Below are positions 52,088-60,541 of a stretch of DNA of 64,000 nucleotides, in pieces. Under the pieces are notes generated by a model. It was not told the origin of the DNA. It searched no databases and saw only the letters and a program-made list of their open reading frames with translations. Positions within the stretch are counted from its first letter, which is position 1; every line of letters starts with the position of its first letter. The stretch comes from Hyphomicrobiales bacterium (lineage in GTDB: Bacteria; Pseudomonadota; Alphaproteobacteria; Rhizobiales; Beijerinckiaceae): NCBI GenBank assembly GCA_930633525.1, contig CAKNFP010000002.1, positions 124,001 through 188,000 of the forward strand. The letters run 5' to 3'. Position numbers and translations under genes: made by a program.

Positions 52088-52916
52088 GCAATGGTGGTCG
52101 GAGCGAGGACGATACATCGTCCTGTTTGGACTGAGCGCGGTCTGGCTCATGCCGGTCGTACTGCTCGTGGCCACTTCACTGAAAACTCAAAGTCAGCTTT
52201 ATGATCCCACACGCATTCTCCCCAACCCGGTGGCGTGGGAGAATTACCGGACTGTGCTGGTGGAGGCGTTTCCTTTCGCCCGTTATGTAATGAACAGCCT
52301 GATCGTATCTGTTCTCTCGGTCATCGGTGACGTACTCTCCAGCGCCTTTATCGCTTACGGCTTCGCGCAATTGAGATTTCCTGGCCGCCGGATCCTGTTT
52401 CTTGTCATGCTGTCGACCATGATGCTCCCGTTCGCGGTTAGGATGATCCCGCTGTTCCTGATTTTCAAGGAGATGGGTTGGATCAATACGTTCCTACCGC
52501 TGATCATTCCATCCTATCTGGGAACTCACGCGTTCTTTATTTTTCTCCTTCACCAGTTTTTTCTCGGCATACCAAAGGCGCCGCTCGAATCCGCCCGCAT
52601 CGACGGGGCTAATGAACTGCAGATCTGGTGGATGGTTGTCCTGCCGTTGTCGAAGCCGGCGCTCGCCGTGGTGGCGATCCTTGCGTTCGAGCAGAGCTGG
52701 GGCGATTTCCTATCACCGCTGCTCTATATCAATGACACCTCCAAATATACATTGCCGCTGGGCCTCTACAGCCTGATCACCGGCGACGATGTCGCCAGCC
52801 AGTGGCATCTTGTTATGGCCGGTACGGTCACAATGATCCTTCCCGTCATAGTAATTTTCGCGCTGGCGCAGCGATTTTTCGTGCGCGGCATCACCATGTC
52901 CGGGATGAAAGGCTAG
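52074..52916 (+). CDS. Sugar ABC transporter permease (UgpE/MalG-like)
   Basis: A 280-residue permease. WLMPVVLLVATSLKTQSQLYDP, NSLIVSVLSVIGDVLSSAFIAYGFAQLRFPGR and the EAA loop LESARIDGANELQIWWMVVLPLSKPALAVVAI are MalG-type features. The C-terminal RFFVRGITMSGMKG is the family tail. It completes the membrane part of the importer. No MalK/UgpC-type ATPase follows, so a shared ATPase elsewhere in the genome is probably used. Confidence 0.92.
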   Translation: MTVSEQWWSERGRYIVLFGLSAVWLMPVVLLVATSLKTQSQLYDPTRILPNPVAWENYRTVLVEAFPFARYVMNSLIVSVLSVIGDVLSSAFIAYGFAQLRFPGRRILFLVMLSTMMLPFAVRMIPLFLIFKEMGWINTFLPLIIPSYLGTHAFFIFLLHQFFLGIPKAPLESARIDGANELQIWWMVVLPLSKPALAVVAILAFEQSWGDFLSPLLYINDTSKYTLPLGLYSLITGDDVASQWHLVMAGTVTMILPVIVIFALAQRFFVRGITMSGMKG

Positions 52917-53219
52917 CCGCTAGCCTGATCCGTGAGTGTTGAACACGAAAGCGGCGGCCATCACAAAGTCTGTCACGAGGCTTCCACGCATACGGGTCGC
53001 GGGTTTGGTCAGTCTCCAGCCTTGTTGATGTGCCGAACCACCGCAGGTTTTTTTACGGCTGTTCGTATGTCGCCGAAGAGCCGGTCCATCGCCACCACGT
53101 GGCCGATGCCTCTCGATGACCAGCTATGAGCGGGCCGTCTGGCGATGTCCTTCGAGCCTCAACTGTCACTGCTTTGATCCTATCGAATGCATATCAACGA
53201 TGCCTGCGGAGATTTGACC
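52917..53219. other. 303-base gap with an unexplained minus-strand open stretch
   Basis: No recognisable gene lies between the permease and the FAD oxidoreductase. On the minus strand, 53009-53152 is open for about 47 codons, with ordinary amino-acid composition (DIARRPAHSWSSRGIGHVV... ending HINKAGD). It has no start codon with a ribosome site and no family I recognise, so it may be a fragment of a decayed gene. The gap could also hold a promoter for the downstream genes, but none was convincing. Confidence 0.3.
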
Positions 53220-54587
53220 ATGCAATATTCCAGAAGCCTTGAGGTATCTGCCAGTCCGGACGTTCTTGTTTGCGGCGCCGGTTGCGCAGGAACCGTCGCT
53301 GCGATCGCGGCAGCTCGCGAAGGAGCATCTGTTCTGCTTGTAGAGCGGTTCGGCTTTTCGGGTGGATACGTTACCGGCGTGATCGGTGCTTCGTTTGACG
53401 GATTCGTGGATCTGCGCAGTGGCCTGCCGGTGGTAGGCGGTATTGTCACCGAATTCGCAGGGATGGCAACCGGCGGTGGAGCGGATGTGATGCGGCGGGC
53501 GTTCAGCCCGAGTAACGAACTGCGCGAGATGAGCGAGACGCCTGATCGCAACAAGATCCGTTTCAATATCGAGGGATTCAAGCGCCAAGCAGACCGATTA
53601 TTTCGGGAAAGCGGCGCGGAGGTTCTGTATTACACCAAGGTCGTGGATGTTATCCGCAAGGGAAGTCGTGTCGAGGGCGTCGTCGTCGCCAACAAGGCCG
53701 GTCTGAGTATTATCACACCCAAGATGGTCGTGGATGCCTCCGGAGATGCGGACGCCGCGGCCTATGCGGGTGCCGACTTCGACATCAGCGAGGAAATGCA
53801 GCCCATGAGTTTGCATTTCCGTATCGGCAACGTGCATATTGATCGGGATACACGCGATCAATGCAGTGCCGTGCTCAAGGAAGCTCATCGAAGGGGCGAT
53901 CTTCTGTTGTATGGCGGTCCCTGGATAGGCCGGCTTGAGGCGGATACCGAAGTCTATTTCAACGCGTGCCGCGCGGCTGGCAGCGGTATTGATCCCGTCG
54001 ACCTGACCCGGGCCGAAGTTCAGGGCCGAATCGACGCCGCGTTGATGTTCGATCTTTTCAAACGCCATGTGCCGGCCTTTCGGGACGCCTACCTTTCCAG
54101 CACCGGGCCGTTCGCCGGCGTGCGCGAGACACGGCGTATCGTCGGGGACAGCACATTGACCGCCGAGGATATCGATCAGCAACGCAGCCAGGAAGACGTG
54201 ATAGCCTTGGGGTGCTGGTATCGGGACCGCCATCCCAAGGGGGCGTCCGGCTACCACATGCACGAGGTCGTGCGTCCCTACGACATCGGCTACGGGACGC
54301 TGCTGCCGCGTGGCATCGACAACATGATCGTTGCCGGGCGTTGTCATTCGGCTGACAGCTCCGCGCTGGCTTCCAGTCGCGTCACGGTTACGGCGATGGC
54401 CATGGGCGAGGCCGCCGGTACGGCCGCTGCGATGGCGTGCGCCGCCCACACAACGACGCGTGGATTGAAGGTCAGCGACCTGCAGAGGCGCCTTCTCGGC
54501 AATGGCGCGATCATCCTCGACCGTGCCGAGCAGGTGCTTTCAGTCGGCGATGCCAGGGAAGACGTTCCCGTCTCGGCGGTTCGCTGA
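53220..54587 (+). CDS. FAD-dependent oxidoreductase (FAD_oxidored family)
   Basis: A 455-residue flavoprotein. DVLVCGAGCAGTVAAIAAAREGASVLLVERFGFSGG is the N-terminal FAD-binding Rossmann motif (GxGxxG, then Glu at strand 2). VVDASGDADAAAYAGA (about 180) and DNMIVAGRCHSADSSALASSRVTVTAMAMGEAAG (about 375) are the second and third FAD contacts. The ATG at 53220 has CGGAG upstream. Family members of this subgroup occur beside sugar-acid genes, but the reaction is generally unassigned. Here it is 26 bases before uxuA, so it may oxidise or activate the imported sugar derivative. Confidence 0.82.
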   Translation: MQYSRSLEVSASPDVLVCGAGCAGTVAAIAAAREGASVLLVERFGFSGGYVTGVIGASFDGFVDLRSGLPVVGGIVTEFAGMATGGGADVMRRAFSPSNELREMSETPDRNKIRFNIEGFKRQADRLFRESGAEVLYYTKVVDVIRKGSRVEGVVVANKAGLSIITPKMVVDASGDADAAAYAGADFDISEEMQPMSLHFRIGNVHIDRDTRDQCSAVLKEAHRRGDLLLYGGPWIGRLEADTEVYFNACRAAGSGIDPVDLTRAEVQGRIDAALMFDLFKRHVPAFRDAYLSSTGPFAGVRETRRIVGDSTLTAEDIDQQRSQEDVIALGCWYRDRHPKGASGYHMHEVVRPYDIGYGTLLPRGIDNMIVAGRCHSADSSALASSRVTVTAMAMGEAAGTAAAMACAAHTTTRGLKVSDLQRRLLGNGAIILDRAEQVLSVGDAREDVPVSAVR

Positions 54588-54613
54588 AGCGGTACGGAAG
54601 AAGGAACTCGCCC

Positions 54614-55807
54614 ATGAAAGCAACTTGGCGGTGGTTTGGCCCGTCCGATCCGGTCACGCTTGCCGATGCCCGACAGGCGGGGGCCGCTGGTATCGTCTCT
54701 TCGCTGCACCATATTCCCGATGGTGAAGTGTGGTCCGAGGACGATGTTCGACGTCACGCTGGAACGATTGGCGCAGCGGGGTTCAGGTGGGACGTTGTCG
54801 AGAGCATTCCGGTCAGCAACGAGATCAAGGTTCGCGGTCCGGATCGCCGTCGGCATATCGACAATTACAAGACCAGTATTGCGTCGGTCGGTGCTGCTGG
54901 CATCGAGGTCGTCTGTTACAATTTTATTCCTGTCATCGACTGGGCTAGGACCGATCTACGCTATCCACTGCCGAGCGGCTTGGCGTTGCGGTTCGACCTG
55001 ACGGATTTCGCTGCATGCGATCTGTTCCTCCTCCGGCGCAAGAACGCTGCCGCAGCTTACGATGCGGCGATGTTGGCTGAAGCAGAGCGCCGCTTCAGGG
55101 CTATGTCCCCCGAGCGTCGCGCCGCGCTTGAGGCGACGGTCCTTGCTCCCTTGCCGGGCGGCACTGTTGCTTATTCCAGCCAAGAGTTCGCCGCGACTTT
55201 CGCGCGTTATGAAGATATCAATGAGGACGACTACCGCGAGACCTTGCTCGAATTCTTGCGCGAGGTCGTGCCGGTTGCCGAGGAACATGGAGTCCGGCTC
55301 TGCATCCACCCGGACGATCCGCCGATCAATCTTTTTGGCTTGCCTCGGATCGCGGGATCGATCGCTCAACTGCGCCGCATCGTATCCGGCGTGAAATCAC
55401 GGTCCAATGGCGTGACGTTCTGTGTCGGATCACTGGGCGTGCGAAGTGACAACGATCTGCCGGCGATGGTTCGGGAACTCGGTCCCGATATCCACTTCGC
55501 TCATCTGCGCAATGTGACGCGCGAATCGGACACCGTTTTTCACGAGGCGGAACATCTGGGCGGCAGTAGCGACATGGCGGCGGTTGTCTTTGCGCTACGG
55601 CGTGAAGAGCTGCGGCGCGGGGCTGAGGGGCGCCGTGACAACCAGATTCCCTTCCGGCCGGACCACGGTCACCTGATGCTGGACGACATCGAGAAAACGG
55701 GAACACGCCCGGGCTATTCGGCGATCGGGCGCTTGAAGGGGCTCGCGGAACTGCGCGGGGTGATTCGCGGCTTCGATCTCGCGATCGAGCAAGGTCTGCG
55801 GGTTTGA
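54614..55807 (+). CDS. uxuA: Mannonate dehydratase
   Basis: A 397-residue UxuA protein. MKATWRWFGPSDPVTLADARQAGAAGIVSSLHHIP is the characteristic start. WDVVESIPVSNEIK, NFIPVIDWARTDLRY, LCIHPDDPPINLFGLPRI (His ligand region), VTFCVGSLGVR (Cys), HFAHLRNVTRE and FRPDHGHLMLDD contain the metal-binding and catalytic residues of the family. It dehydrates D-mannonate to 2-keto-3-deoxygluconate in the cytoplasm. AAGGAA precedes the ATG. It is followed immediately by KDG kinase-like and KDPG aldolase genes, completing the route to pyruvate. Confidence 0.93.
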   Translation: MKATWRWFGPSDPVTLADARQAGAAGIVSSLHHIPDGEVWSEDDVRRHAGTIGAAGFRWDVVESIPVSNEIKVRGPDRRRHIDNYKTSIASVGAAGIEVVCYNFIPVIDWARTDLRYPLPSGLALRFDLTDFAACDLFLLRRKNAAAAYDAAMLAEAERRFRAMSPERRAALEATVLAPLPGGTVAYSSQEFAATFARYEDINEDDYRETLLEFLREVVPVAEEHGVRLCIHPDDPPINLFGLPRIAGSIAQLRRIVSGVKSRSNGVTFCVGSLGVRSDNDLPAMVRELGPDIHFAHLRNVTRESDTVFHEAEHLGGSSDMAAVVFALRREELRRGAEGRRDNQIPFRPDHGHLMLDDIEKTGTRPGYSAIGRLKGLAELRGVIRGFDLAIEQGLRV

Positions 55808-55820
55808 TGGCGACGCAGCG

Positions 55821-56735
55821 ATGACGATTGATGCGCCTCCGCTCCTGTGCGTCGGGGCCCTGACGTGTGACCTGATGGTCCACGTCAGCCGGCTTCCGTC
55901 CATATCCGGAAAATACCTTGCCCATAGTGGAGGCCTTGTGGCCGCCGGCATGGCGACGAGTGCCGCGACGGCGATCGTCAGGCTCGGTCATGCATGCGCC
56001 TTATGGGCATCGACCGGGACAGATCCAGTCGGCGATTTTCTTATCGCCGAGGTGGCACGGGAGGGGATCAGCACCGCCCATATACGTCGGGTCGCAGGTG
56101 CCGCGTCGGCCTTGGCGTCGATCACCCTGGATGATCGGGGTGAGCGTATCGTCGTCCCTTACTATGCGCCGGATCTCCTGACCGGGCCGGTCGCCTCTCC
56201 GTTCGCCTTCTCCGATTTCCGCGGCGTGCTCGTTGATGTTCGCTGGCCCGCCGCGGCGGCTTTGGCACTGGACGCCGCACGCCTGCGCGGACATCCGGCA
56301 ATCCTTGATCTGGACGTTGGTCCGCGCGAGGTGCTCGCCATGCTTCTGCCACGGGCCTCGCACGTCGTGGCCTCACTCGACGGCGCTTCCATTCTGTCGT
56401 CAGCAACCTCGACACAGGAGGCTGTTGCGGCCCTCGCGGTGCTGACCGATGCGACCGTTGTTGTGACAGGCGGCTCGAGCGGGCTGAGCTGGTGTACTTC
56501 AGACAAGACCGTGAACTCGATGCCGGCCTTCGCGGTCGATGCGGTCGACACGAACGCGGCTGGTGACATCTTCCACGGCGCTTTCGCCGTGGCGATGGTG
56601 GAGGCCATGCCGCTCGAGAACGCGCTGCGCTTCGCAAGCGCCGCGGCGGCGATCAAATGCACGCGCTACGGCGGGCGAGCCGGTGCACCGGCGCGTCACG
56701 AGGTGGTGCGTTTTCTTCGGGAGAGGTCGCGATGA
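55821..56735 (+). CDS. PfkB-family carbohydrate kinase (probable KDG kinase)
   Basis: A 304-residue ribokinase-fold enzyme. CVGALTCDLMV opens the fold, GGLVAAGMATSAATAIVRLGH is the substrate region, and VDTNAAGDIFHGAFAVAM (about 242-259) contains the anion hole and catalytic Asp249. The NAAGD form, where many kinases have GAGD, resembles the sulfofructose kinase and KDG kinase groups. It starts 13 bases after uxuA and overlaps the aldolase gene by 4 bases. From that context it should phosphorylate 2-keto-3-deoxygluconate to KDPG; an alternative sugar substrate cannot be excluded. Confidence 0.85.
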   Translation: MTIDAPPLLCVGALTCDLMVHVSRLPSISGKYLAHSGGLVAAGMATSAATAIVRLGHACALWASTGTDPVGDFLIAEVAREGISTAHIRRVAGAASALASITLDDRGERIVVPYYAPDLLTGPVASPFAFSDFRGVLVDVRWPAAAALALDAARLRGHPAILDLDVGPREVLAMLLPRASHVVASLDGASILSSATSTQEAVAALAVLTDATVVVTGGSSGLSWCTSDKTVNSMPAFAVDAVDTNAAGDIFHGAFAVAMVEAMPLENALRFASAAAAIKCTRYGGRAGAPARHEVVRFLRERSR

Positions 56736-57391
56736 ACCCCACACTGATAGCGCGCCTTGCCGAGGCACGGGTGATGCCCATCGTTTCTGTGGGAGGGGAG
56801 GCCGTGACCATTGCTCTTGTCGACGATCTCGTGGAAGCCGGTGCGGCGGCGATCGAGATTTTGTTTCGGCATCCCAAAGCGCCAGACGTATTGCATCATT
56901 GCCGAGCAAGGCATCGGCGCGTCCTGCTTGCCGCGGGAACTGTCATGGATGCCAAGCTGGGCCGGCAGGCGGCCGAAGCGGGTGCCGACTTCATGGTCAG
57001 CCCGGGGCTCACGCCATCCCTTGCGGCATTCGCGGCCACGGCGCCTCTTCCCCTGATACCCGGCGCGCAGACGCCAAGCGAAGTGATGCTTGCGGCGGAG
57101 CATGGCTTTCAGGTGCTCAAGTTCTATCCAGCTGAGCCCAACGATGCCGCCGCGATTCTGAAAGACTATGCCAATGTTTTCCCGGGTATTTACTTCATAC
57201 CGACTGGCGGAATAGGTGAGCCTTCGTTGGCGAAGTACGGCGCGTTGCCCAACGTCCTGGCTGTCGGTGGCAGCTGGACGCATGGTCGCCTCCCCCCCGC
57301 CAGCGAACGCCCGGCGGAGGTCGTCGAGGCGCTCCGCCGGGCGAGGTCGCTGCTGGGGACCGGGCCGGACATCGTCGTGCCGGCGCCCTGA
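56732..57391 (+). CDS. eda: 2-dehydro-3-deoxy-phosphogluconate (KDPG) aldolase
   Basis: A 219-residue class I aldolase. E42 and R46 (IEILFR), GTVMDAK (phosphate region), SPGLTP and the Schiff-base Lys130 in VLKFYPAE match the E. coli enzyme (E45, R49, K133). ILFRHP replaces the usual ITLRTP-like stretch, a small difference near the active site. The ATG overlaps the kinase stop by 4 bases. It cleaves KDPG to pyruvate and glyceraldehyde-3-phosphate, ending this Entner-Doudoroff branch. Confidence 0.92.
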   Translation: MNPTLIARLAEARVMPIVSVGGEAVTIALVDDLVEAGAAAIEILFRHPKAPDVLHHCRARHRRVLLAAGTVMDAKLGRQAAEAGADFMVSPGLTPSLAAFAATAPLPLIPGAQTPSEVMLAAEHGFQVLKFYPAEPNDAAAILKDYANVFPGIYFIPTGGIGEPSLAKYGALPNVLAVGGSWTHGRLPPASERPAEVVEALRRARSLLGTGPDIVVPAP

Positions 57392-57476
57392 CCGGGACTG
57401 CTTCGCACGGGCGTCGGACAACGACCGCACGATGGCTGGGCATGATGAAAGACGACAGACAATTGGCTGACGCGCC

Positions 57477-57506
57477 AAGTCACCAGGTCATAAGTCACCA
57501 AGTCAT
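57477..57506. repeat. Tandem 15-bp repeat upstream of a dehydrogenase gene
   Basis: AAGTCACCAGGTCAT (57477-57491) is followed without a gap by AAGTCACCAAGTCAT (57492-57506), differing at one base. It lies 14 bases before the ATG at 57520, in the 128-base gap after eda. It may be a tandem regulator site or a slippage product. Confidence 0.6.
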
Positions 57507-57519
57507 ATGAGGGGATGCC

Positions 57520-58599
57520 ATGACGACAACTGACGGGATATCTGCAAGGAGATTGCGGGTTGGATTGCTGGGCACAGGCGGGGTCGCCTCGAAATATGCG
57601 TCCCTCTATGGAGAGTATCCGCGCAGCGAGCTTGTCGCGGTTCATGACCCTTTCGATCCCGGGCTGGGCGCGTTGGCTGAACGTTTCGGAGCCAGGATTG
57701 CAAGCAGCACCGACGCGCTGATCAACAGCGATATTGAAGCCGTGATCATATCCACGCCAAACCAGTTCCACCTCGCGCAGGCCTCCGCCGCGCTCAGAGC
57801 GGGTCGGCATGTTTTGCTGCAGAAACCGATGGCCGTGACGCTCGATGAGGCGGAAACCCTTGCCGCGATCGCGCGGGACAGTGGAAAGACCTTGGCGCTC
57901 TACATGAATTCGCTCGACAACCCGATCTTCCGTGATCTCAAGCGGATGATCGACGAAGGCGTGCTGGGCGAGGTCGGCTCGATCAACTGCAAGCTCGCGA
58001 ACGGCATGGGCCATGTCTGGCGCAACCGCCCGGCCAATTTTTGGCGCGCATCACGGTCGGCGGTCGGCGGCGGCTCCTTTGCCATGCTGGCGTGCCACTA
58101 TCTCAACCTCGCACAATGGCTTCTAGGGCAGCAGATCGTGCGGACCGCCGCGGTGGGCAAGAACTTGATGTGCGATCACATCGAGGGCGACGACATCATG
58201 TCGGCTATCGTCGAGTTTGCCGATGGCGCGATGGGCGTGATCGAATCAGCCTGGTGCGTCAAAGGCGAGCAGATGTCCGTGCATGGCAGTTCCGGATCGA
58301 TCGCCTATATCGACAATTCCGTCATCTCCCTGAAGGCTGAGAGCCCCTTCGCGGGCGAGGCTATCCATTATGACAAGCCCGGAACCCGCATTGTCATCGA
58401 AGGGCTGTCGGCGCCCGCTATGGGCGACTGGCAGAACGCGTACAATCAGCATCGTTGCTTTGTTGACGCGATGCTCGCCCAACAGCCAGTCGTGATGTCC
58501 GCGGACAAGGGTGTCCAGGACATGCGGGTTCTCGCCGCCGCCTACCGGTCCGCCGTCAGCGGCCGGCGCGAAGCGGTGTTCACGGAGCCTGTGGCATGA
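57520..58599 (+). CDS. Gfo/Idh/MocA-family oxidoreductase with a QKP motif
   Basis: A 359-residue dehydrogenase. LRVGLLGTGGVASKYASLY is the NAD(P)-binding turn. VLLQKPMAV (about 97) occupies the EKP position: the Lys is kept but Glu is Gln. SAVGGGSFAMLACHYLNLAQWLLG (about 178) carries the conserved catalytic D/H region in the form ACHYLN. GAGGGG lies 5 bases before the ATG. It is coupled to the next SDR gene by a 4-base overlap. With the SDR it could interconvert the imported sugar and the mannonate or fructuronate used by UxuA. Confidence 0.85.
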   Translation: MTTTDGISARRLRVGLLGTGGVASKYASLYGEYPRSELVAVHDPFDPGLGALAERFGARIASSTDALINSDIEAVIISTPNQFHLAQASAALRAGRHVLLQKPMAVTLDEAETLAAIARDSGKTLALYMNSLDNPIFRDLKRMIDEGVLGEVGSINCKLANGMGHVWRNRPANFWRASRSAVGGGSFAMLACHYLNLAQWLLGQQIVRTAAVGKNLMCDHIEGDDIMSAIVEFADGAMGVIESAWCVKGEQMSVHGSSGSIAYIDNSVISLKAESPFAGEAIHYDKPGTRIVIEGLSAPAMGDWQNAYNQHRCFVDAMLAQQPVVMSADKGVQDMRVLAAAYRSAVSGRREAVFTEPVA

Positions 58600-59381
58600 C
58601 GGCCTCTCAGACGCCCCTCGCAGATCGCAACGTTTTGGTGACCGGCGGCAGCGATGGCATTGGCCTTGCCTCCGCGGTGGCCTTCAGCCGCGCGGGCCAT
58701 CGTGTGGCGATCGTTGGCCGCGATGCGCAAAAGTTGGCGACTGCCGTCGCTCAGCTTTCGGCAAATTGCTTCGCCATTGTCATGGACGCTGGCGAGCCGC
58801 GTTCGATCGAAGCGGGCATTGACCAACTGGCGGCGCAATCGTTCCGCGTCGATATTCTGGTCAACAATGCCGGGCTGATAGGCAATTCCGAGCCTGTTGG
58901 CCGAGGGCTTGACCAGGAACTCAGGCGGAGCATGGAAGCCAATTTCTTTGGCCCGGCCTTGCTGTGCAGCTTGCTCGTGCCATCCATGCAGTCCCGCGGA
59001 TGGGGCAGGGTGGTTAATGTAGCCTCATCCGCAGGTCTGTTCGCGCCCCCTCGACAACTTCCCTATTCGACTTCCAAGGCGGCACTCATAGCGTTGACGC
59101 GGGGATTGGCCGTAGAGTTGGCCCGTGATGGCGTGACCGTGAATGCCGTCGCCCCGGGGCCTGTGGCGACACCGCGATATCTCAGCGAGAAGGGAGAAGC
59201 GGCAGTTGCGTCGCGGGCACGCGCCGTACCATCCGGGCGCCTGGCGCGGCCGGATGAAATCGCGGCAGCGATCTTGTTTCTTGCAGATGAGAGATCCTCT
59301 CACATCACAGGCCATATCCTTTCGTTGGACGGCGGGGAGGCCGCCGCGGGTCCGTACACCGCTTTCTCCATTCAACGCTGA
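58596..59381 (+). CDS. SDR-family oxidoreductase (possible fructuronate/aldonate dehydrogenase)
   Basis: A 261-residue SDR. TGGSDGIG (16-23), NNAG (90-93), Ser144, Tyr157 and Lys161 (YSTSK), and a C-terminal HILSLDGGEAA are present. It is the last gene of the GntR-led cluster, overlapping the Gfo/Idh/MocA gene by 4 bases. No UxuB-type fructuronate reductase is encoded here, so one of these two dehydrogenases may fill that step. That is an inference from pathway completeness only. Confidence 0.85.
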   Translation: MTASQTPLADRNVLVTGGSDGIGLASAVAFSRAGHRVAIVGRDAQKLATAVAQLSANCFAIVMDAGEPRSIEAGIDQLAAQSFRVDILVNNAGLIGNSEPVGRGLDQELRRSMEANFFGPALLCSLLVPSMQSRGWGRVVNVASSAGLFAPPRQLPYSTSKAALIALTRGLAVELARDGVTVNAVAPGPVATPRYLSEKGEAAVASRARAVPSGRLARPDEIAAAILFLADERSSHITGHILSLDGGEAAAGPYTAFSIQR

Positions 59382-59402
59382 GGTGAGCCGTTTTATGGTT
59401 GG

Positions 59403-59418
59403 GCGCGGGGCACCGCGC
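59403..59418. terminator. GC hairpin between convergent SDR and araC genes
   Basis: GCGCGG and CCGCGC form a 6-bp stem with a 4-base loop, 22 bases after the SDR stop and between convergent genes. There is no T-run on either strand, so only a weak or Rho-dependent role is likely. Confidence 0.35.
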
Positions 59419-59508
59419 GTATCACCGATGAGACTGGATGGACGGTGCGGCGTGTACGATGGCTTGGAGCGCAAACCGGCCACGCAATGCAGGCTGGCGC
59501 AAGGCTGC

Positions 59509-60441
59509 CTAAATCCCGCAGGATTGCAGCGCCGTACGGTTGCGTTGCCGGTATTCGCCTGGCGAATAGCCCGTGCGGTTGGTGAAGGCGGTCGTGAATG
59601 AGCTCACACTCGCATAGCCGACATTCTGGGCGACCGACTCTATCGGCATGCTGTCCTGTGCCAAGAGCTCCATCGCGCGCATCGTTCGAACCTCGATGAT
59701 CAGCGATTTCAGTCCAAATGAAAACTCTTCTTGCGAGAGGCGCTGCATGGTGCGCGGTGCGAGATGACAGGCGGCGCAGGCCGACGCCACGGTCACGTCG
59801 GAAAGATGCGTGCTGATATAGCCGATGAGCGCTCGCATTTCGTCTGATTTGGCCGCCGGCAGCCATAGCATCTTGGGATTGGAGAACCATTCCTGGCAAA
59901 GGTGCGACAGTGTTCTGAACAGCTGGCGCAGCGTGATGGCGGTCTCAGGAGCCCGTTCCGACAGGCTGAGCATGAGCGTCAAGAGTTCGTGCACCAGCGG
60001 GTTGGCCTGGGTGACCCAGCAGCCGTGATGATGCCAGGGATGGTCGTCCGGCGCGAGAAACGCCACATGCGCGCGCATGCCGTGTGAGGTGCGCAGGTTG
60101 AAGGCGCGATCGGCGGGAATGAAGATCATGTGGTTGGGTACGACGAGCCAACCTCCCGCTTCTCCTTCGACGTCGATCTGGCCGCGCACCACAAGGATCA
60201 TTTTGTGAAGGCGGTCACCGTGCGAGGATTCGCTCCACCTGTCGCATTCAATGGCGGCGACGGAAAGCTCGCCGGAGTCGTTCTGCACGAACCTCCGCGC
60301 CGGGCTTGCAATGAGCGTGAACGGCCGGATTGTCCGTTCAAGTCTGGCGGCGGTGTTTACGCCTCTCGACAGCATGGCCTCCATGGTTTGCGCCCACACA
60401 GGATTTTGCGAGCGGCTGCTATCAGCATATTTCTTTGTCAC
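59509..60441 (-). CDS. AraC-family transcriptional regulator
   Basis: Up to 310 residues. An N-terminal cupin-like sensor (about 60-145: HKMILVVRGQIDVEGEAGGWLVVPNHMIFIPADRAFNL) is followed by a double helix-turn-helix (about 205-305: YISTHLSDVTVASACAACHLAPRTMQRLSQEEFS, ESVAQNVGYASVSSFTTAFTNRTGYSPGEYRQRN). The frame begins at a GTG (60441) without a ribosome site; ATGs at 60384 and 60375 are alternatives. It is divergent from the RbsABC-type importer and is likely its activator. Confidence 0.87.
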   Translation of the reverse strand: MTKKYADSSRSQNPVWAQTMEAMLSRGVNTAARLERTIRPFTLIASPARRFVQNDSGELSVAAIECDRWSESSHGDRLHKMILVVRGQIDVEGEAGGWLVVPNHMIFIPADRAFNLRTSHGMRAHVAFLAPDDHPWHHHGCWVTQANPLVHELLTLMLSLSERAPETAITLRQLFRTLSHLCQEWFSNPKMLWLPAAKSDEMRALIGYISTHLSDVTVASACAACHLAPRTMQRLSQEEFSFGLKSLIIEVRTMRAMELLAQDSMPIESVAQNVGYASVSSFTTAFTNRTGYSPGEYRQRNRTALQSCGI

Positions 60442-60541
60442 AGAACGCTGGCCAAAATAAGATTGTTCGTGTATTTTTTTTCAAAAATAGCCAATATCGC
60501 AGTGTTGTTCAGTTCGGGCCGTTCTGGGAGGGGGCGCGACA

